Shown piece after piece: positions 1 to 9,353 of a stretch of DNA of 31,211 nt (position 1 is its first letter; every line of letters starts with the position of its first letter). The DNA lies in assembly GCA_022385805.1 (NCBI GenBank), contig MU277690.1, forward strand, positions 225,098 to 256,308. Reading direction: 5' to 3'. The position numbers and the translations under genes were made by a program. The notes beneath the pieces are model-generated. The model was not told where the DNA came from. It ran no database searches and worked only from the letters and a program-made list of their open reading frames with translations. The DNA comes from Pilatotrama ljubarskyi (Eukaryota; Basidiomycota; Agaricomycetes; Polyporales; Polyporaceae).

Positions 1-18
1 GATTGGAATATGATAGTA

Positions 19-3000
19 CTATCGTACATCTAATCGGGATGGGGAGCGGTATCGTATTCCGGGCTTGGTCTGCGTCAGGATTGCTTGCTCCAACAGGGAG
101 AGGAGATCTGAGACATGCAGCGGGGTGTGAGGGGGCGGGACAGACTGGGTGAAGTCTGCGATGAGCCTACGCGCCCATGGATGATTAAGCACTAGGTGCG
201 CGACGGAGCCGTGTTTCGCCGCGTAGATGAGACGGTTGACCCGGCGTGTTTCGGTGAGGATGGCTTGTATACGGGCGTTCATGGGTTTGCGGGGAGGGAG
301 TGTCGCTTGCATCGCCCGGGGAGTCTCGAAGGCTTCAAGACCGCTGGAGCGGAAGATGCGGGTCAGTGCTAAATATCTGCGGTCGAAAGATTCGTCATCG
401 ACAACGGGGTGGTCGTGTAGACGTTCTGCCTCGACCGCTGAATCAATGAGGCGCGCAAAATGAGAGAAGCGATACTTTTCCTGGCGTTTGGGGTAGCGGA
501 ACCGGGGAGGATAGGATGGCCGCTCAGGAGGATCCTGCAGAGAGGCGCGAACGCCACGGCCGAGAGAGAGTGGGGCGGCTAGGGCAACCATGGCAAGGAC
601 CGGCCGGTGGTCAGTGGCCGGAATGAAGTCTGTGAGGGTTGTGCAGGTCGCTGAGTACACCCCGAGCCGAGAGATCGCCACCCTGTCAATGACTGAGAGC
701 CCGGGGTGGCCGGATGACTTGCACATATATGCATAGTGCACTGCGGAGTCTCCTTGGGAGACCCAGACGTCAATGCAGTGCGTAAAAAATCGGAATATGC
801 AAGTCGGTTGGCAGTATTGCTGATGCGGGCAAGGCTCTCGAAAGGGAGCAGTGTAGTATTGCAATCGCCAATAATGGACCATGAGTGAGGTGCAGCGCAG
901 CAAAGTCCAGCCACGTATTGCCAGAAGTCTTGTGCCGTCTGGCCTTCCGCACCTGGGTCCCACGGGGCATATGATCCCACGAGGCGGTGGACGTAGCCGC
1001 GTCCGTTCGTGGTACTGATGATCACATCGAGGGCTACAATGCGCCCATGAAAACGAGGGTCTATGTCTAGCTGCTGGGCGTGCAGGTTGGACCTGACCCC
1101 TACAATGACACCCCATTTGCCGCCTCGTCCTCGGTCAAGTTTGCGCCCCGGAGATTCGAATTTGTTGTATCCGGGGGCGCGGACTCTGTCACTCATGGGG
1201 TGTGACGATTTTGTCTCATTTAGCACCCATACATGCGGCTGGTGAGTCGCTATGAGGGTAGAGATAGCGCCCTGTTTGGCAGCGTTTGCGAGACCGTTAC
1301 AGTTCAGAGTAAGGGCAGACAATGTGTTTGTCGCGAAGGCGTAGGGGAACAGGCAAGAAAAGTATAGTAGAAAAAGGACGGCGAGGACGAGGGGAGTTCT
1401 AAACGGCGAAGTGGGGCGGGAAACGGACGTGATGCGGACGGGGGGGGACGTAAACATAGGGTGCAGCAGTGCACCAGATTTTCCTATCCTTGACGCTGGC
1501 GCTGAACGCACCGATTGCCACCGATGCTCAGTTCTAAGCCCGGCGGGCAAGCTGCGTTCAGAGTCAGGCCAGGAAGATGTGGGAGGAGTACTCACTGGTG
1601 CTGTGTCCATGCTCAGATCGCGCTGAGTCGCGGCTCCCGACAGGTCTCCAGACGCGACGGGTGGTATGGCTGGCACCGGCGGAGGAGAATGGGTCAGCGG
1701 CGACGGGAGTGCGGGCTCTGCTGGGCTAGGGGTCCGAGGCCCGATGACGCTCATTCGCTTTCGGAGCTCGATGACTTGCCGGCGTCGCTCGTTGAGCTGT
1801 TCTTCGCACTCGCGCATGCGCCGTAGACTGTGCTGGCGCATTTCCTCCGGGACCCGGTGACCAAGTACGAGAATGAGCTGACATTGGTCATGCTCGCATC
1901 GGAGATCAGCAATGGAGAACTCAAGCTGGTTGGCTTGGGCGTCGAGGGCATGCTGGGCGGCCAGGTTCGTCATTGCTGCGAGGGAGTGGCCAAGCCGAGC
2001 GTTCATGGCCGTTATAGCTTCGTTGGTGAGGGCGAGGGTGGAGTACAGGGTGCGGATTTGCTCGAGGCCCTGTTGACGGACTGCATCGAGTTCGTGACGC
2101 TGCTGCTGCAGCTCCAGCGATGAGCGCTCGCGGTCCACCATTCCCTGACGGAGGAAGAGTCCGGAGCCGTTGAGGCAGTAGAGCAGGCCAGGCTGGGGCG
2201 CGGGACTGATGTGTCGACCGAGAACATGCCGACTGAGGAAGGTCTCGAGCGCCGGGCCATTCTCGGCAACCTTGAGCCTGCTGTCCCAGTCATGGAGGAC
2301 GGCGGTGTAGACGTCGCCGCCCAACTCCATGCGGCTGTGGACAAGAGGGTCGGGGGCGTCGTCGCGTCGACAGAGTTGGCGTATGAACTGGTCGAGCGTT
2401 GCCTTCGCAGACTGCCAGTCGTGGCAGCCAATTATGGCGATTTGGTAGCCGTAAGTAGGGATAATGAAGCGGGGGCGTGTGGGATAGTAGGTGCGGCCAC
2501 CGATGACGGGCGGGGAGAGGAAGATTGCTTCGAGGTGGGTGGGGTCGAGGAAGTCGTAGGTAATGCGCCAGGTTCCGCTGGCCCGCGAGGTGAAGGTCGT
2601 CAGGGTGCGATACTTCCTCTTTTCCAGCCATTCCTTGAGCTTGGGTCCGACCTCTTGCACCTGCGCGTGGCTATCCATCGCGAAAGTAAGCCGCCTGGTC
2701 TTGTCGAGCCCAGCGTGCGTTCTCCATTGGACACGGATGTCGGGGTAGGACTCGATCAGACTCTTGCGGACGCCTTGAAGCAGGTCTGCTCGAGGATGGG
2801 GGACAAGAGCCTGGTCGAAGGACAGGTAGGCGTAGTCTAGCGCATGCCGGGAGTCAGCCTGCCGGATATCGAGGGCGCGGAGGACGTTCTGAGCCTCGGT
2901 TGAGAGCCCGGGACGTGCCTTCGTTTCCTCGATGAGCTTGCGGAGGTGTTCCGAGGCGGACAGGGGCGTGGCGCGGTCGAGGCTGTAGACCGTGAGCTCA

Positions 3001-3026
3001 ATGCCTTCATAGGCCGTGGATGGCAT
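19..3026 (-). pseudogene. LINE ORF1-like/endonuclease fusion polyprotein, frameshifted
   Basis: An 815-residue frame starts at the ATG at 3026. Residues about 60-280 contain two RRM-like stretches (YLSFDQALVPHP..., FIIPTYGYQIAIIGCHDWQS), as in LINE ORF1 proteins. About 300-440 is a charged coiled coil (ELQQQRHELDAVRQQ to EEQLNERRRQVIELRKRM), followed by a Pro/Ser-rich linker. A hydrophobic helix (PLVLAVLFLLYFSCLFPYAFA) lies directly before the endonuclease, which opens with LTLNCNGLAN and carries HVWVLNETK and SWSIIGDCN, the usual Asn, Glu and Asp-x-Asn positions. The frame is then lost at a run of six A on the plus strand (784-789). One more base there would rejoin the frame that runs 783-19, which holds VIDRVA and the catalytic ATDHRPV. 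After that comes a stop near base 19. The product would cut target DNA for reverse transcription. The family is clear; whether the frameshift is real or a sequencing error is not. Confidence 0.8.
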
Positions 3027-3247
3027 CTCGTCATCTTCAGCGGGCGACGACGGTCATTCGAGGTCGAACAGCTCGGGCTGCGGGGGAGGGGGCGGTAGGG
3101 ATAGGGGCATGGTGGAGAAAACAATCGTGAGCGAGTACTGCGAGGACTAGGATAGAACAGCGATGTATAGGGTAGAGGACTAGGCTGAGCAGAGAGTAGA
3201 TTAGGCGTGTATAGTCTTGAGAATAGCAGGGAGAGGGTTAAGGCATA

Positions 3248-3270
3248 GGTGGTGGTGGTGGTGGTGGTGG
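3248..3270. repeat. GGT trinucleotide microsatellite
   Basis: Seven to eight tandem GGT units lie in the leader of LINE copy B. They read as a proline or threonine run in the minus frames, but there is no sign that they are translated. Confidence 0.9.
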
Positions 3271-3689
3271 CGAGTTCGGTCCGCGATGGGCGCCAGGCGC
3301 ACGTGACTGGCGGCGCGCACCGCAGGCCGCGTTCACCTGTTCCAACAGTCCCCGGGCAATACATGTAGAATTGAACTGGCCACCGAAACAAGCGAGGTTC
3401 ACTGTGGGACAGTTCCCATGCGTCCACGAAGTGGCAGTGACAAGCATAGCACATGGGCACAGCGGGATTGACACTATTATAGCTCGCCATTTGCTATGAG
3501 TAACTACTACAACAACGATACTCGGCCTGTCCTTTGCGCGACTTTGCAGCATACGGCCCTAGTGGAGGATAGCGGTGGAGGAGTGCGGTCAGAGGGGCAG
3601 TGGTATTGAGCGCACGCCGAGAGGCGCACGCGCGTGTAAGTGGCAGGTCATACGTGCGTGTGCTGCGAGCACTATTACCCAACGTAGTT

Positions 3690-4005
3690 GTGCTACAGCA
3701 GTGGTGCGAGGTTAGTTCTCCACTCAGTCCCAGACCGAGTGGACGAGACGCACCATAGGCACCTTAGAGCATGTCACGAAAGCCAGTAATCGGTCTCGCA
3801 GCGTGAGAACGGCCGGTGCGTCGCATTCAAGTAAGACATGGCATTCGTCTTCCACCGCTCGAGGGTGCTTGCAGAATCAGCTTAGGCGCGAGTACGCGGG
3901 AATAGCAGCAGGATGGCGGCGGAGCTGCTCGACAGCAAATGGGTATTCCGAGAGCAGTAGACGAGTGAGCGCGGTGCGCTGCCACCGGCGGGGCAGAGGT
4001 ATACA
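3690..4005 (-). pseudogene. LINE C-terminal cysteine domain, relic
   Basis: The minus frame reads RRWQRTALTRLLLSE, then YPFAVEQLRRHPAAIP, RLS-stop-FCKHPRAVEDE, CHVLLECDAP and LTLRDRLLAFV. This is the C-terminal domain that follows the reverse transcriptase in many basidiomycete LINEs, with a CxxC...H...C zinc-binding pattern; the first cysteine region is damaged. The in-frame TGA sits where arginine (CGA) or cysteine would be expected, so one C-to-T change could explain it. Stops follow at about 3733 and 3724, which may be the natural end. Its frame continues exactly from the connection region beyond the 4007-5286 insertion. Confidence 0.75.
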
Positions 4006-4006
4006 C

Positions 4007-5286
4007 CATCAGCAAAAGTGCAAATACATTGCACGGCTCTGCAACGCTTCGCCACGATTACAAACACTTGCGGGCAAGGGTGAGGGTTGGTCAGATCCTG
4101 TCAACTTCTGCCCTTGCCCCGTGGGTTTTACAGACTTTGCCTGGGATGACACCAAGTGTATTCCGTAACCGACTGCTCCTATAGTATACAACCGGTTGCA
4201 GAGGCCATGCAAATGTATTGCCGCAGGCTCCGCGGGGTCGGTGAGCATACTGAGGCGTAGTGCCGATCTACAAGGGCGGAATCGGAGTGGCTTCACTCCC
4301 GCCACAGACCTTATTCCATATTTAGTAAGTTTCACGCCTTTTCAGGAAGGCAATTGAAACTCCGCGCCTCCTTCCTTCCTGCCCCACCTCGCTTTCACTC
4401 ATAAAGCGAGCCGCTCTCGCCGCGTTCATTCGAGCTCATCCCCCACTCTCGTCTCCCCGTCTCCAATCCCCTCGTGTGTTAAGCTCGCAATCTCAAGATC
4501 TCACCAGCCGCGCAACTCAGGTGTGCTCATCCATTCATCCTGGTACTCAGATCCGAGATCCCTTTGTCACCCAGGTCTGTCGTCATGTCGGGTACTCTGC
4601 TAACCAGTGAGTAGTTTCTCCGTCACCTAGGTGAGCACACATCGTGAGCGAGACGTTCGCCTCCCTAGTGCCGGTGAGTGTCAACCTCAACTACTGCTGC
4701 CATCCCATCCACTATATGCTTACCTCGAGTCACACCTTCTCTGCCCGTCTCCCCGATTGCGTCCTCTCCGTTTGCCTCGCGCGAGTCCTCTTCGTTCGCC
4801 TTGCCTCATCTCTGCCCGTCTCGCGCCGTATCCATTGTACCATACTCTCTGCTCGTCTCGTTCCATGTCTGCTGTTGCCGGACCATACTACTGCTTGATC
4901 ATGATAGCTGTAGACTGTATTTAGACTGCGAGTATAACAATCAATTTGTCCATTCGTCTCGCACACGGAATGGGCCACGGTCTGATCCTCATTGAGCTGG
5001 CATGAGCTACTACTAAGCAGCAGCGATCCTGGACGCCATAAGATGTGGTCCCTGCAGAGGGTTTGTAAGGGTCTACAAACACAGCAAGCACTGGGTATAT
5101 TAGCCAGACGAGGCTATAATCGTCGTCGGCGGTGAGCCTCTGCAAAGGGGGGCCATTCACGCAAACCATTAGCCAATTGCTACAGCGGTCCTGCATGCAA
5201 TAACCAGAGAAGTCAATGTTTGCAGAGGTCTGCTGGGTATATCAGCTCTTACATAAGTGTGCAAATTGTTGCGCGGTTTTGCTGAT
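4007..5286. mobile_element. 1.28-kb insertion inside LINE copy A
   Basis: The block begins ATCAGCAAAA at its left end and ends with the inverted complement TTTTGCTGAT at its right end. It lies between two LINE segments that join in the same reading frame (LWRLC followed by RCIPLPRRW) once it is removed. The interior has no transposase that I recognise. It contains a pyrimidine-rich stretch (4340-4870), a short ATG frame at 4585 ending in a GTGAGT donor-like site, and two copies of CTGGGTATATYAGC (about 5091 and 5231). Only about 10 bp of the ends are clearly inverted, and no target-site duplication is obvious, so the class of element is unknown. Confidence 0.5.
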
Positions 5287-5289
5287 GAC

Positions 5290-6350
5290 ATAAGCGCCAG
5301 AGTGACAGGCTTTGTGCGCTCGTCGTGTGAGGGAGGCGGAGGTGGAGGAGAAGCCGTGGGCTGCGAGCGATCTGCATGCGAAGGTTGTGCAAGGGCGCAT
5401 GCGGTAATGCCGCGAGGACTGCTTCGATTGGCTCCGGCTGGGGCAGAGTGTGCAGCGGGAGCGGTGGGTGCTGGGAGTGCGTAGCCGATGTGGTGGAGGT
5501 TCGGACACCATGTTTGCGCTCCTGCGAGCGATAAGCGCCAGAGTTCGAGAAAGGCAGCATGATGGGTTTCTTCGAGAGCGCGTAGAGGATGGTGCATTCT
5601 GCGAGTGCATAGCGGTGGTTAAAGTGGCCAGATCACATTCTCAGATAATAGTGGGGCTAGTCGTGAGGACGGGCTGGTGTTGTGCATGCGGCGCAAGTAG
5701 TTGCGTCGGATGGCGGCGAGAGTTACGAGGGCGCACATCCAAAGCAATCTCGCACCCAGAGGTAAGGTGTGGGTCAATGCGGGCGTGGTAGAGGCGAACG
5801 GCCAGCGCCGGTGGGAGTGGGTCGATGTAACTCTCGAAGACCAGTGTGGCCCCGCATACTTTGGGAGCGGCAGTCGGCTTGTTTTCGGTGTGTTGCGCAA
5901 AGTTGTCAGCCGCCCAGGAGCAGAACGTCGTACCCTGTAGCAGCTTCGACATAGCTCAGAACGATGTCATATATACGCAAGGGCAGCAGGGCAGCAGAGA
6001 GAGCCCCGGCAAGGGGTCTTCGACACGTTGACGAGGAGGAATGAGGAGCTCCAGTAGTGTCAAAACAGGTCGAGCATGTGATGTATCCCGGTATATGAGG
6101 CACAGGAGGTCCATTTCGTCTGCCAGTTCGAATGAGAGACGGGCGTGCCGCCGGCGCCGAGCGTGACATCGTCGGGGTAGGCAGTAAGGTGAAAGTCGGA
6201 GATAAAGAAGATCCAGAGGATGGGTGAGGCTTAGTCTCCACAAGGAGGCAGACGTCGTGAAGTGCAAGCACAACGGACGGTGGGGGCAGGTCGCCGGTAA
6301 GAAAGCCCATACAGTAGCACGGCGGGCATTACCCGATATTCCCAGGTGCA
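5290..6350 (-). pseudogene. LINE reverse transcriptase, palm to connection region, relic
   Basis: Reading right to left across three frames I see FFISDFHLTAYPDDVTLG (6218-6160), then SFELADEMDLLCL (near 6130-6100), SSFLLVNVSKT (near 6040), then AAPKVCGATLVFESY, PPALAVRLYHARIDPHL and TSGCEIALDV (5860-5720), SSRLAPLLSENVIWPL (5670-5620), and LWRLSLAGAQTW plus AVLAALPHAPLHNL (5520-5400). This order is that of basidiomycete LINE reverse transcriptases after the GxP motif. The active-site box normally reads ADD; here it reads ADE, so the second catalytic aspartate is replaced by glutamate. Frame changes near 6130, 6000, 5900 and 5600, plus in-frame stops, show it cannot be translated. Upstream fingers and the endonuclease of this copy are not recognisable right of 6350. 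Confidence 0.7.
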
Positions 6351-6359
6351 ACAGTCTAG

Positions 6360-7431
6360 GAAAAGTGCAGCGACTGTTCTCATTTCGCCGACGTGTTCAG
6401 CGACGGAGAAAAGTGGGCGAATTACGCTTATTTGAGTAAGTACTTCATTGAATGCGGCATACAAACAGCTGCTTAGGCAAAGCTCAGTATCGTTAACATA
6501 TTCCCTCCAGGAGAAGGAATACACGCCACGGCCCGTTTCCTCTGTATATTCCCGAGGAGAATATTGGCCATTGCCCGTCGTGTAGGTGCACGGAAGCATT
6601 CTGACCGTTGCGGATCATGTAGACTGCCAGATATGGGCGCCCAGCATGCGATGCCAGTCCGCAACCCGCCCGGCCCGGCCCAGACGTGCCATCAGTGTAG
6701 GGGCCGGCCGAGAGAGTGAGAGAGTGAGGGTGAGAGTGAGAGTGTGTGTGAGAGAAACAAGCCGGCCGAGCAGCGAGCGCTTACCTCCGCAGAGTTTTCT
6801 GCTCCTGCCACCTGGACACGTCCGACTCGCCGTCTCGCCTTATCGTATTTCCTCACCCTCTACGCTTGCCCTACTATACTATACAGCTATTGCGTTCCGC
6901 CCACCCAGCTGCTCGGCCTGCACCGCGTCCGCGCCCGGCGAAGCCGGGCCCCAGCCCAAGTCACGATCTCTTGTCTGGCGCAGACGACTGCCTCCCGAGA
7001 GCGACACCCAGCGAGCAGATGAGGCTGGAAGTCTAGCCCAAGCCTAGAGTTACTTGTTCGACACGCTGTTGCCATCCGTACGCTTTCGCGCTTGTCTCAG
7101 TCCCATTCTGTTCTATGCGTATGTATCGCAGCCTGCAGACCCGCTCGCGCACCCCAATCCTCGCAGAACGGAGTGGGTTTGATCTTGTCGGAGGCGACAG
7201 ACGACCTTGCGCTCTGCGCGGTCTGAGATCTGAGATCTGAGGGGCAGCCATTGCCGTCGCTCTTCTCTGCAGAGACTGATCGATCTTCCGCAGCCTCGCG
7301 ATCGATCTCCCAACTTCCAGCTCACATGGTGAAGTGGCTGGTTGACCGGAGCGATCGAACGCAAGAGATTCCGAGAAATGATTCAAAGAGCTGCTCATGC
7401 CCGTCTGCTGTTGCCCCAACCTCCGCTCACT
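6360..7431. other. Noncoding stretch: upstream region of the 7432 gene
   Basis: No gene is supported here. The right part (6700-7430) is rich in simple sequence: GAGAGTGAGAG-type repeats at about 6712-6755, CT-rich tracts at 6835-6900, and GGTCTGAGATCTGAGATCTG near 7218. CT-rich tracts before a start codon are common in basidiomycete promoters, so part of this is probably the promoter and leader of the gene at 7432. A broken continuation of LINE copy A may occupy 6360-6600, but I could not recognise it. Confidence 0.4.
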
Positions 7432-7704
7432 ATGCCTAAGCTCATCGACCTGCTATTCCGTACAAGCATTATGGTCCTCATCCTCTACGTGCTCCTGTTC
7501 TGTCCTTCGGACTACCTGCTGTCGTCGCCCGTCTGCAAGTCGCTGCACACTTACAGGATCGCGATCCTGAAACCATTAGCACAAGTCCTCAGGCGGACCT
7601 GCATCCAATACTTACATCATGCACGAGGGTTGGTCCAGGTGAGTTAGGCCGCGGACTGATGCGTGTAACATTGCTAACAGACTCGTACTTGGAAGGCACT
7701 CTGA
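7432..7704 (+). CDS. Small membrane-anchored protein of unknown function, 76 aa
   Basis: The start chosen is ATG at 7432, just after a CT-rich leader. Exon 1 (7432-7638) encodes a hydrophobic N-terminal helix (TSIMVLILYVLLFCPSDYLL, about residues 10-29) followed by a basic tail with several Cys and Leu. A GTGAGT donor at 7639 and a CTAACAG acceptor ending at 7680 define a 42-nt intron. Exon 2 adds TRTWKAL and a TGA (7702-7704). The helix is probably a signal anchor in the endomembrane system. The start of the protein has the feel of a family seen in other mushrooms, but I cannot name it. The protein may be a truncated version of a longer one, since the convergent minus-strand gene begins 76 bp downstream. 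Confidence 0.5.
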
Positions 7705-7779
7705 GTCGGTGAACAACATAGCCAGTGGTTGCTGTTGGGGACTACACTTCACAACGCTGTACAACCATAAATGCTGAAG

Positions 7780-8830
7780 TCAACCACGATATCCACGACC
7801 GGAATCGGCATAATCTCCCTGATACTGATAGCCTTCGCCTCCAACCGGCTCTCCTAAGAAACCTCCGGCCGGGTCTGCATAGACGACAGGATGTTCAAAG
7901 AAGCCTTGATACCCTCCAGAGTACCCAGCTCCGGCGTGAGAGTGCGCAGCTTCGGCATGGGGCCTGGCGGGACCTGCCTGTCCAACCATTTGACCGTACT
8001 GGTCCTCCGAACCGTAGTGAGCTGTTTGGGGGTTCGTGAACATCTGCGGGAACCCGAAATGCTGATCCTGGTAGCCTTGACCTTGTGCGTCGAGAGTCTG
8101 AGCGCGGTATGTTGGATTTCTCCACGACGACGACGACCACGCGGGGACATACCTGGAGTACGTCACGAGCGTACGGCTCGCTCGCTAGTTGCTGCAATGA
8201 TTGCTGCATTTCCGCCGCTACAGGCTGGTGTGGATAGGGCGCCGGGACTTCTGCGGCGACAGCAGACGAGCTCTGGTTGTTGTAGTTGAAGTTTTGTGCG
8301 TTGCGGTTTTTTTCGTTGCGCGGGATGTCCTGGAGTACTACTGGCTTAGTCCATGGAGTCGTGTCCGACTGCAGCCTGATTCTGAAGGGCACATACCTCC
8401 TGATGACGCTGTCCCCCGTGTCCTTCCAGTACGCTTGTATCAGGAGTGTCGCGAACACAATAGATGATACGATTATTAGCGGAGTCGAGCGTCCACTCCA
8501 GTCTCATGCTGCAGCAGTCCAAGTAGGGATGTGGAGAGAAAACGAGGTTTGCGCTCGCCATCGAGCGAGATAATCCCATTTATACGCACCATTTCTGAGG
8601 TGTCCACGGACGGCGTACTGCTCGTGCACTCCACGCACGGTCTGTGAATTTGACAGGCGAGCTCCGTGGATCGTGTGCGCTCAACCGACACGGAAACTGA
8701 GATTCCCTAAACGTTTCGGTGTTATGCTGCGTTTGAACACTTTACCTAGTAGATTCAGGGTTGCTATGCAGCGCAACCCTGCTGCTTGACGTTTGACGGA
8801 CAATGCAATCACGGGTGGATTAAACCCCGT
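7780..8830 (-). CDS. Single-pass membrane protein with Gly/Tyr/Gln-rich tail, 5' end not resolved
   Basis: The last two exons are well supported: 8502-8153 and 8097-7780, split by a 55-nt phase-0 intron (GTATGT...CTCAG). Exon 8502-8153 encodes a transmembrane helix (STPLIIVSSIVFATLLIQAY) and a cytoplasmic stretch (YWKDTGDSVIRRYVPFRIRL, then DIPRNEKNRNAQNFNYNN). The last exon is rich in Gly, Tyr and Gln (GAGYSGGYQGFF, GEGYQYQGDYADSGRGYRG) and ends at 7780. Two earlier exons are likely: 8696-8586 (Cys/Ser/Thr-rich, CQIHRPCVECTSSTPSVDTS) and 8830-8746. With introns 8503-8585 and 8697-8745 the four exons total 864 nt, divisible by three. The ATG exon lies further right and I could not place it. 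The topology suggests a small ectodomain, one helix and a disordered tail. No domain is recognised. Confidence 0.5.
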
Positions 8831-9054
8831 CTAGCTGGCCGCCAAAACGCCGCCCTAAAACTCACATAACCCCACGATATAGATGGACTTAGAGCTCAGG
8901 CGCTCCGTCGAGGCTTCTACTGACGGCGTGCTGCTATGAGTTGTCGCCGCAATCAGCACTGCGGAAGATCGATCCTCATAAGCTGGGAACCTACCACGTT
9001 GCCCGAGAATCCAACGCAACGCTCACGGAGGCATAGGAGGAGGAGGACGAGGCA

Positions 9055-9088
9055 CAGGACCAGGACCAGGACCAGGACCAGGACCAGG
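9055..9088. repeat. GGACCA hexanucleotide tandem repeat
   Basis: Five to six tandem copies of GGACCA follow a GGAGGAGGA run. On the minus strand the repeat is open in all frames (Pro-Gly, Leu-Val or Trp-Ser repeats), and it lies where the unresolved 5' exon of the neighbouring minus-strand gene might be. Confidence 0.9.
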
Positions 9089-9353
9089 GCTCACGGTGTG
9101 TCGTAGGCCGCTACTACAGCGCAGTGATATTGATATACTGACATTCATACCAAGGGGACTAAGCAGGATTCACAGAGACGACGTCATGTACGCGATGCGA
9201 CAACTCCCAGTCTGGGCTCTGGGAAGCGCGACGGAAACGGCCGCCGTTTAGGTCAGTGGACGTCAATGAAGCTACCGGGGTCTCTGATGGCGTCCACCGG
9301 ACAGCGATGGGGCAACAACCACGGCATCAACCACGGCAACGGTAGCGGACCCT

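Larger units (their letters stand above)
1..3340 (-). mobile_element. LINE copy B, 5' half (runs off the left edge)
   Basis: This is the 5' half of a non-LTR retrotransposon read right to left. It has a leader (about 3030-3340), an ORF1-like region, an endonuclease and the start of the linker to the reverse transcriptase, which would lie left of base 1. The order ORF1, endonuclease, then reverse transcriptase is standard for LINEs. The 5' boundary is my estimate: about 60 bp at 3275-3335 recur at 29876-29930, so that stretch belongs to the leader of a repeated element. No LTRs are seen. The left edge of the window cuts the element, so its true length and target-site duplication cannot be judged. 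Confidence 0.75.
3690..6350 (-). mobile_element. LINE copy A, 3' half, decayed and interrupted
   Basis: The minus strand carries the reverse-transcriptase palm (about 6350-5970), the thumb/connection region (about 5960-5290) and the C-terminal cysteine domain (about 4005-3690) of a LINE. The parts are in the correct 5'-3' order but broken by frameshifts and stops. A 1.28-kb block at about 4007-5286 interrupts the protein between the connection region and the C-terminal domain. The 3' end of this copy lies within about 350 bp of the 5' leader of copy B in the same orientation. It may be the same family as copy B, but the two retained halves do not overlap, so this cannot be shown here. Confidence 0.7.

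Noticed and set aside
2211..2840. 209-codon plus-strand frame
   Set aside because: It is the antisense shadow of the LINE B polyprotein; the opposite strand carries clear domain motifs.
4585..4612. Short start MSGTLLT followed by a GTGAGT donor
   Set aside because: No downstream exon with convincing coding content follows; noted only as part of the 4007-5286 insertion.
7895..8152. Extension of the membrane-protein frame past 8153
   Set aside because: The frame continues beyond a GTATGT donor into the 55-nt intron and then the wrong frame of the last exon; splicing gives a better Gly/Tyr/Gln-rich protein.
8459..8579. Apparent frameshift joining WTLDSANNRIIYC to the membrane protein
   Set aside because: A different frame reads a perfect transmembrane helix through the same bases, so no frameshift is needed.
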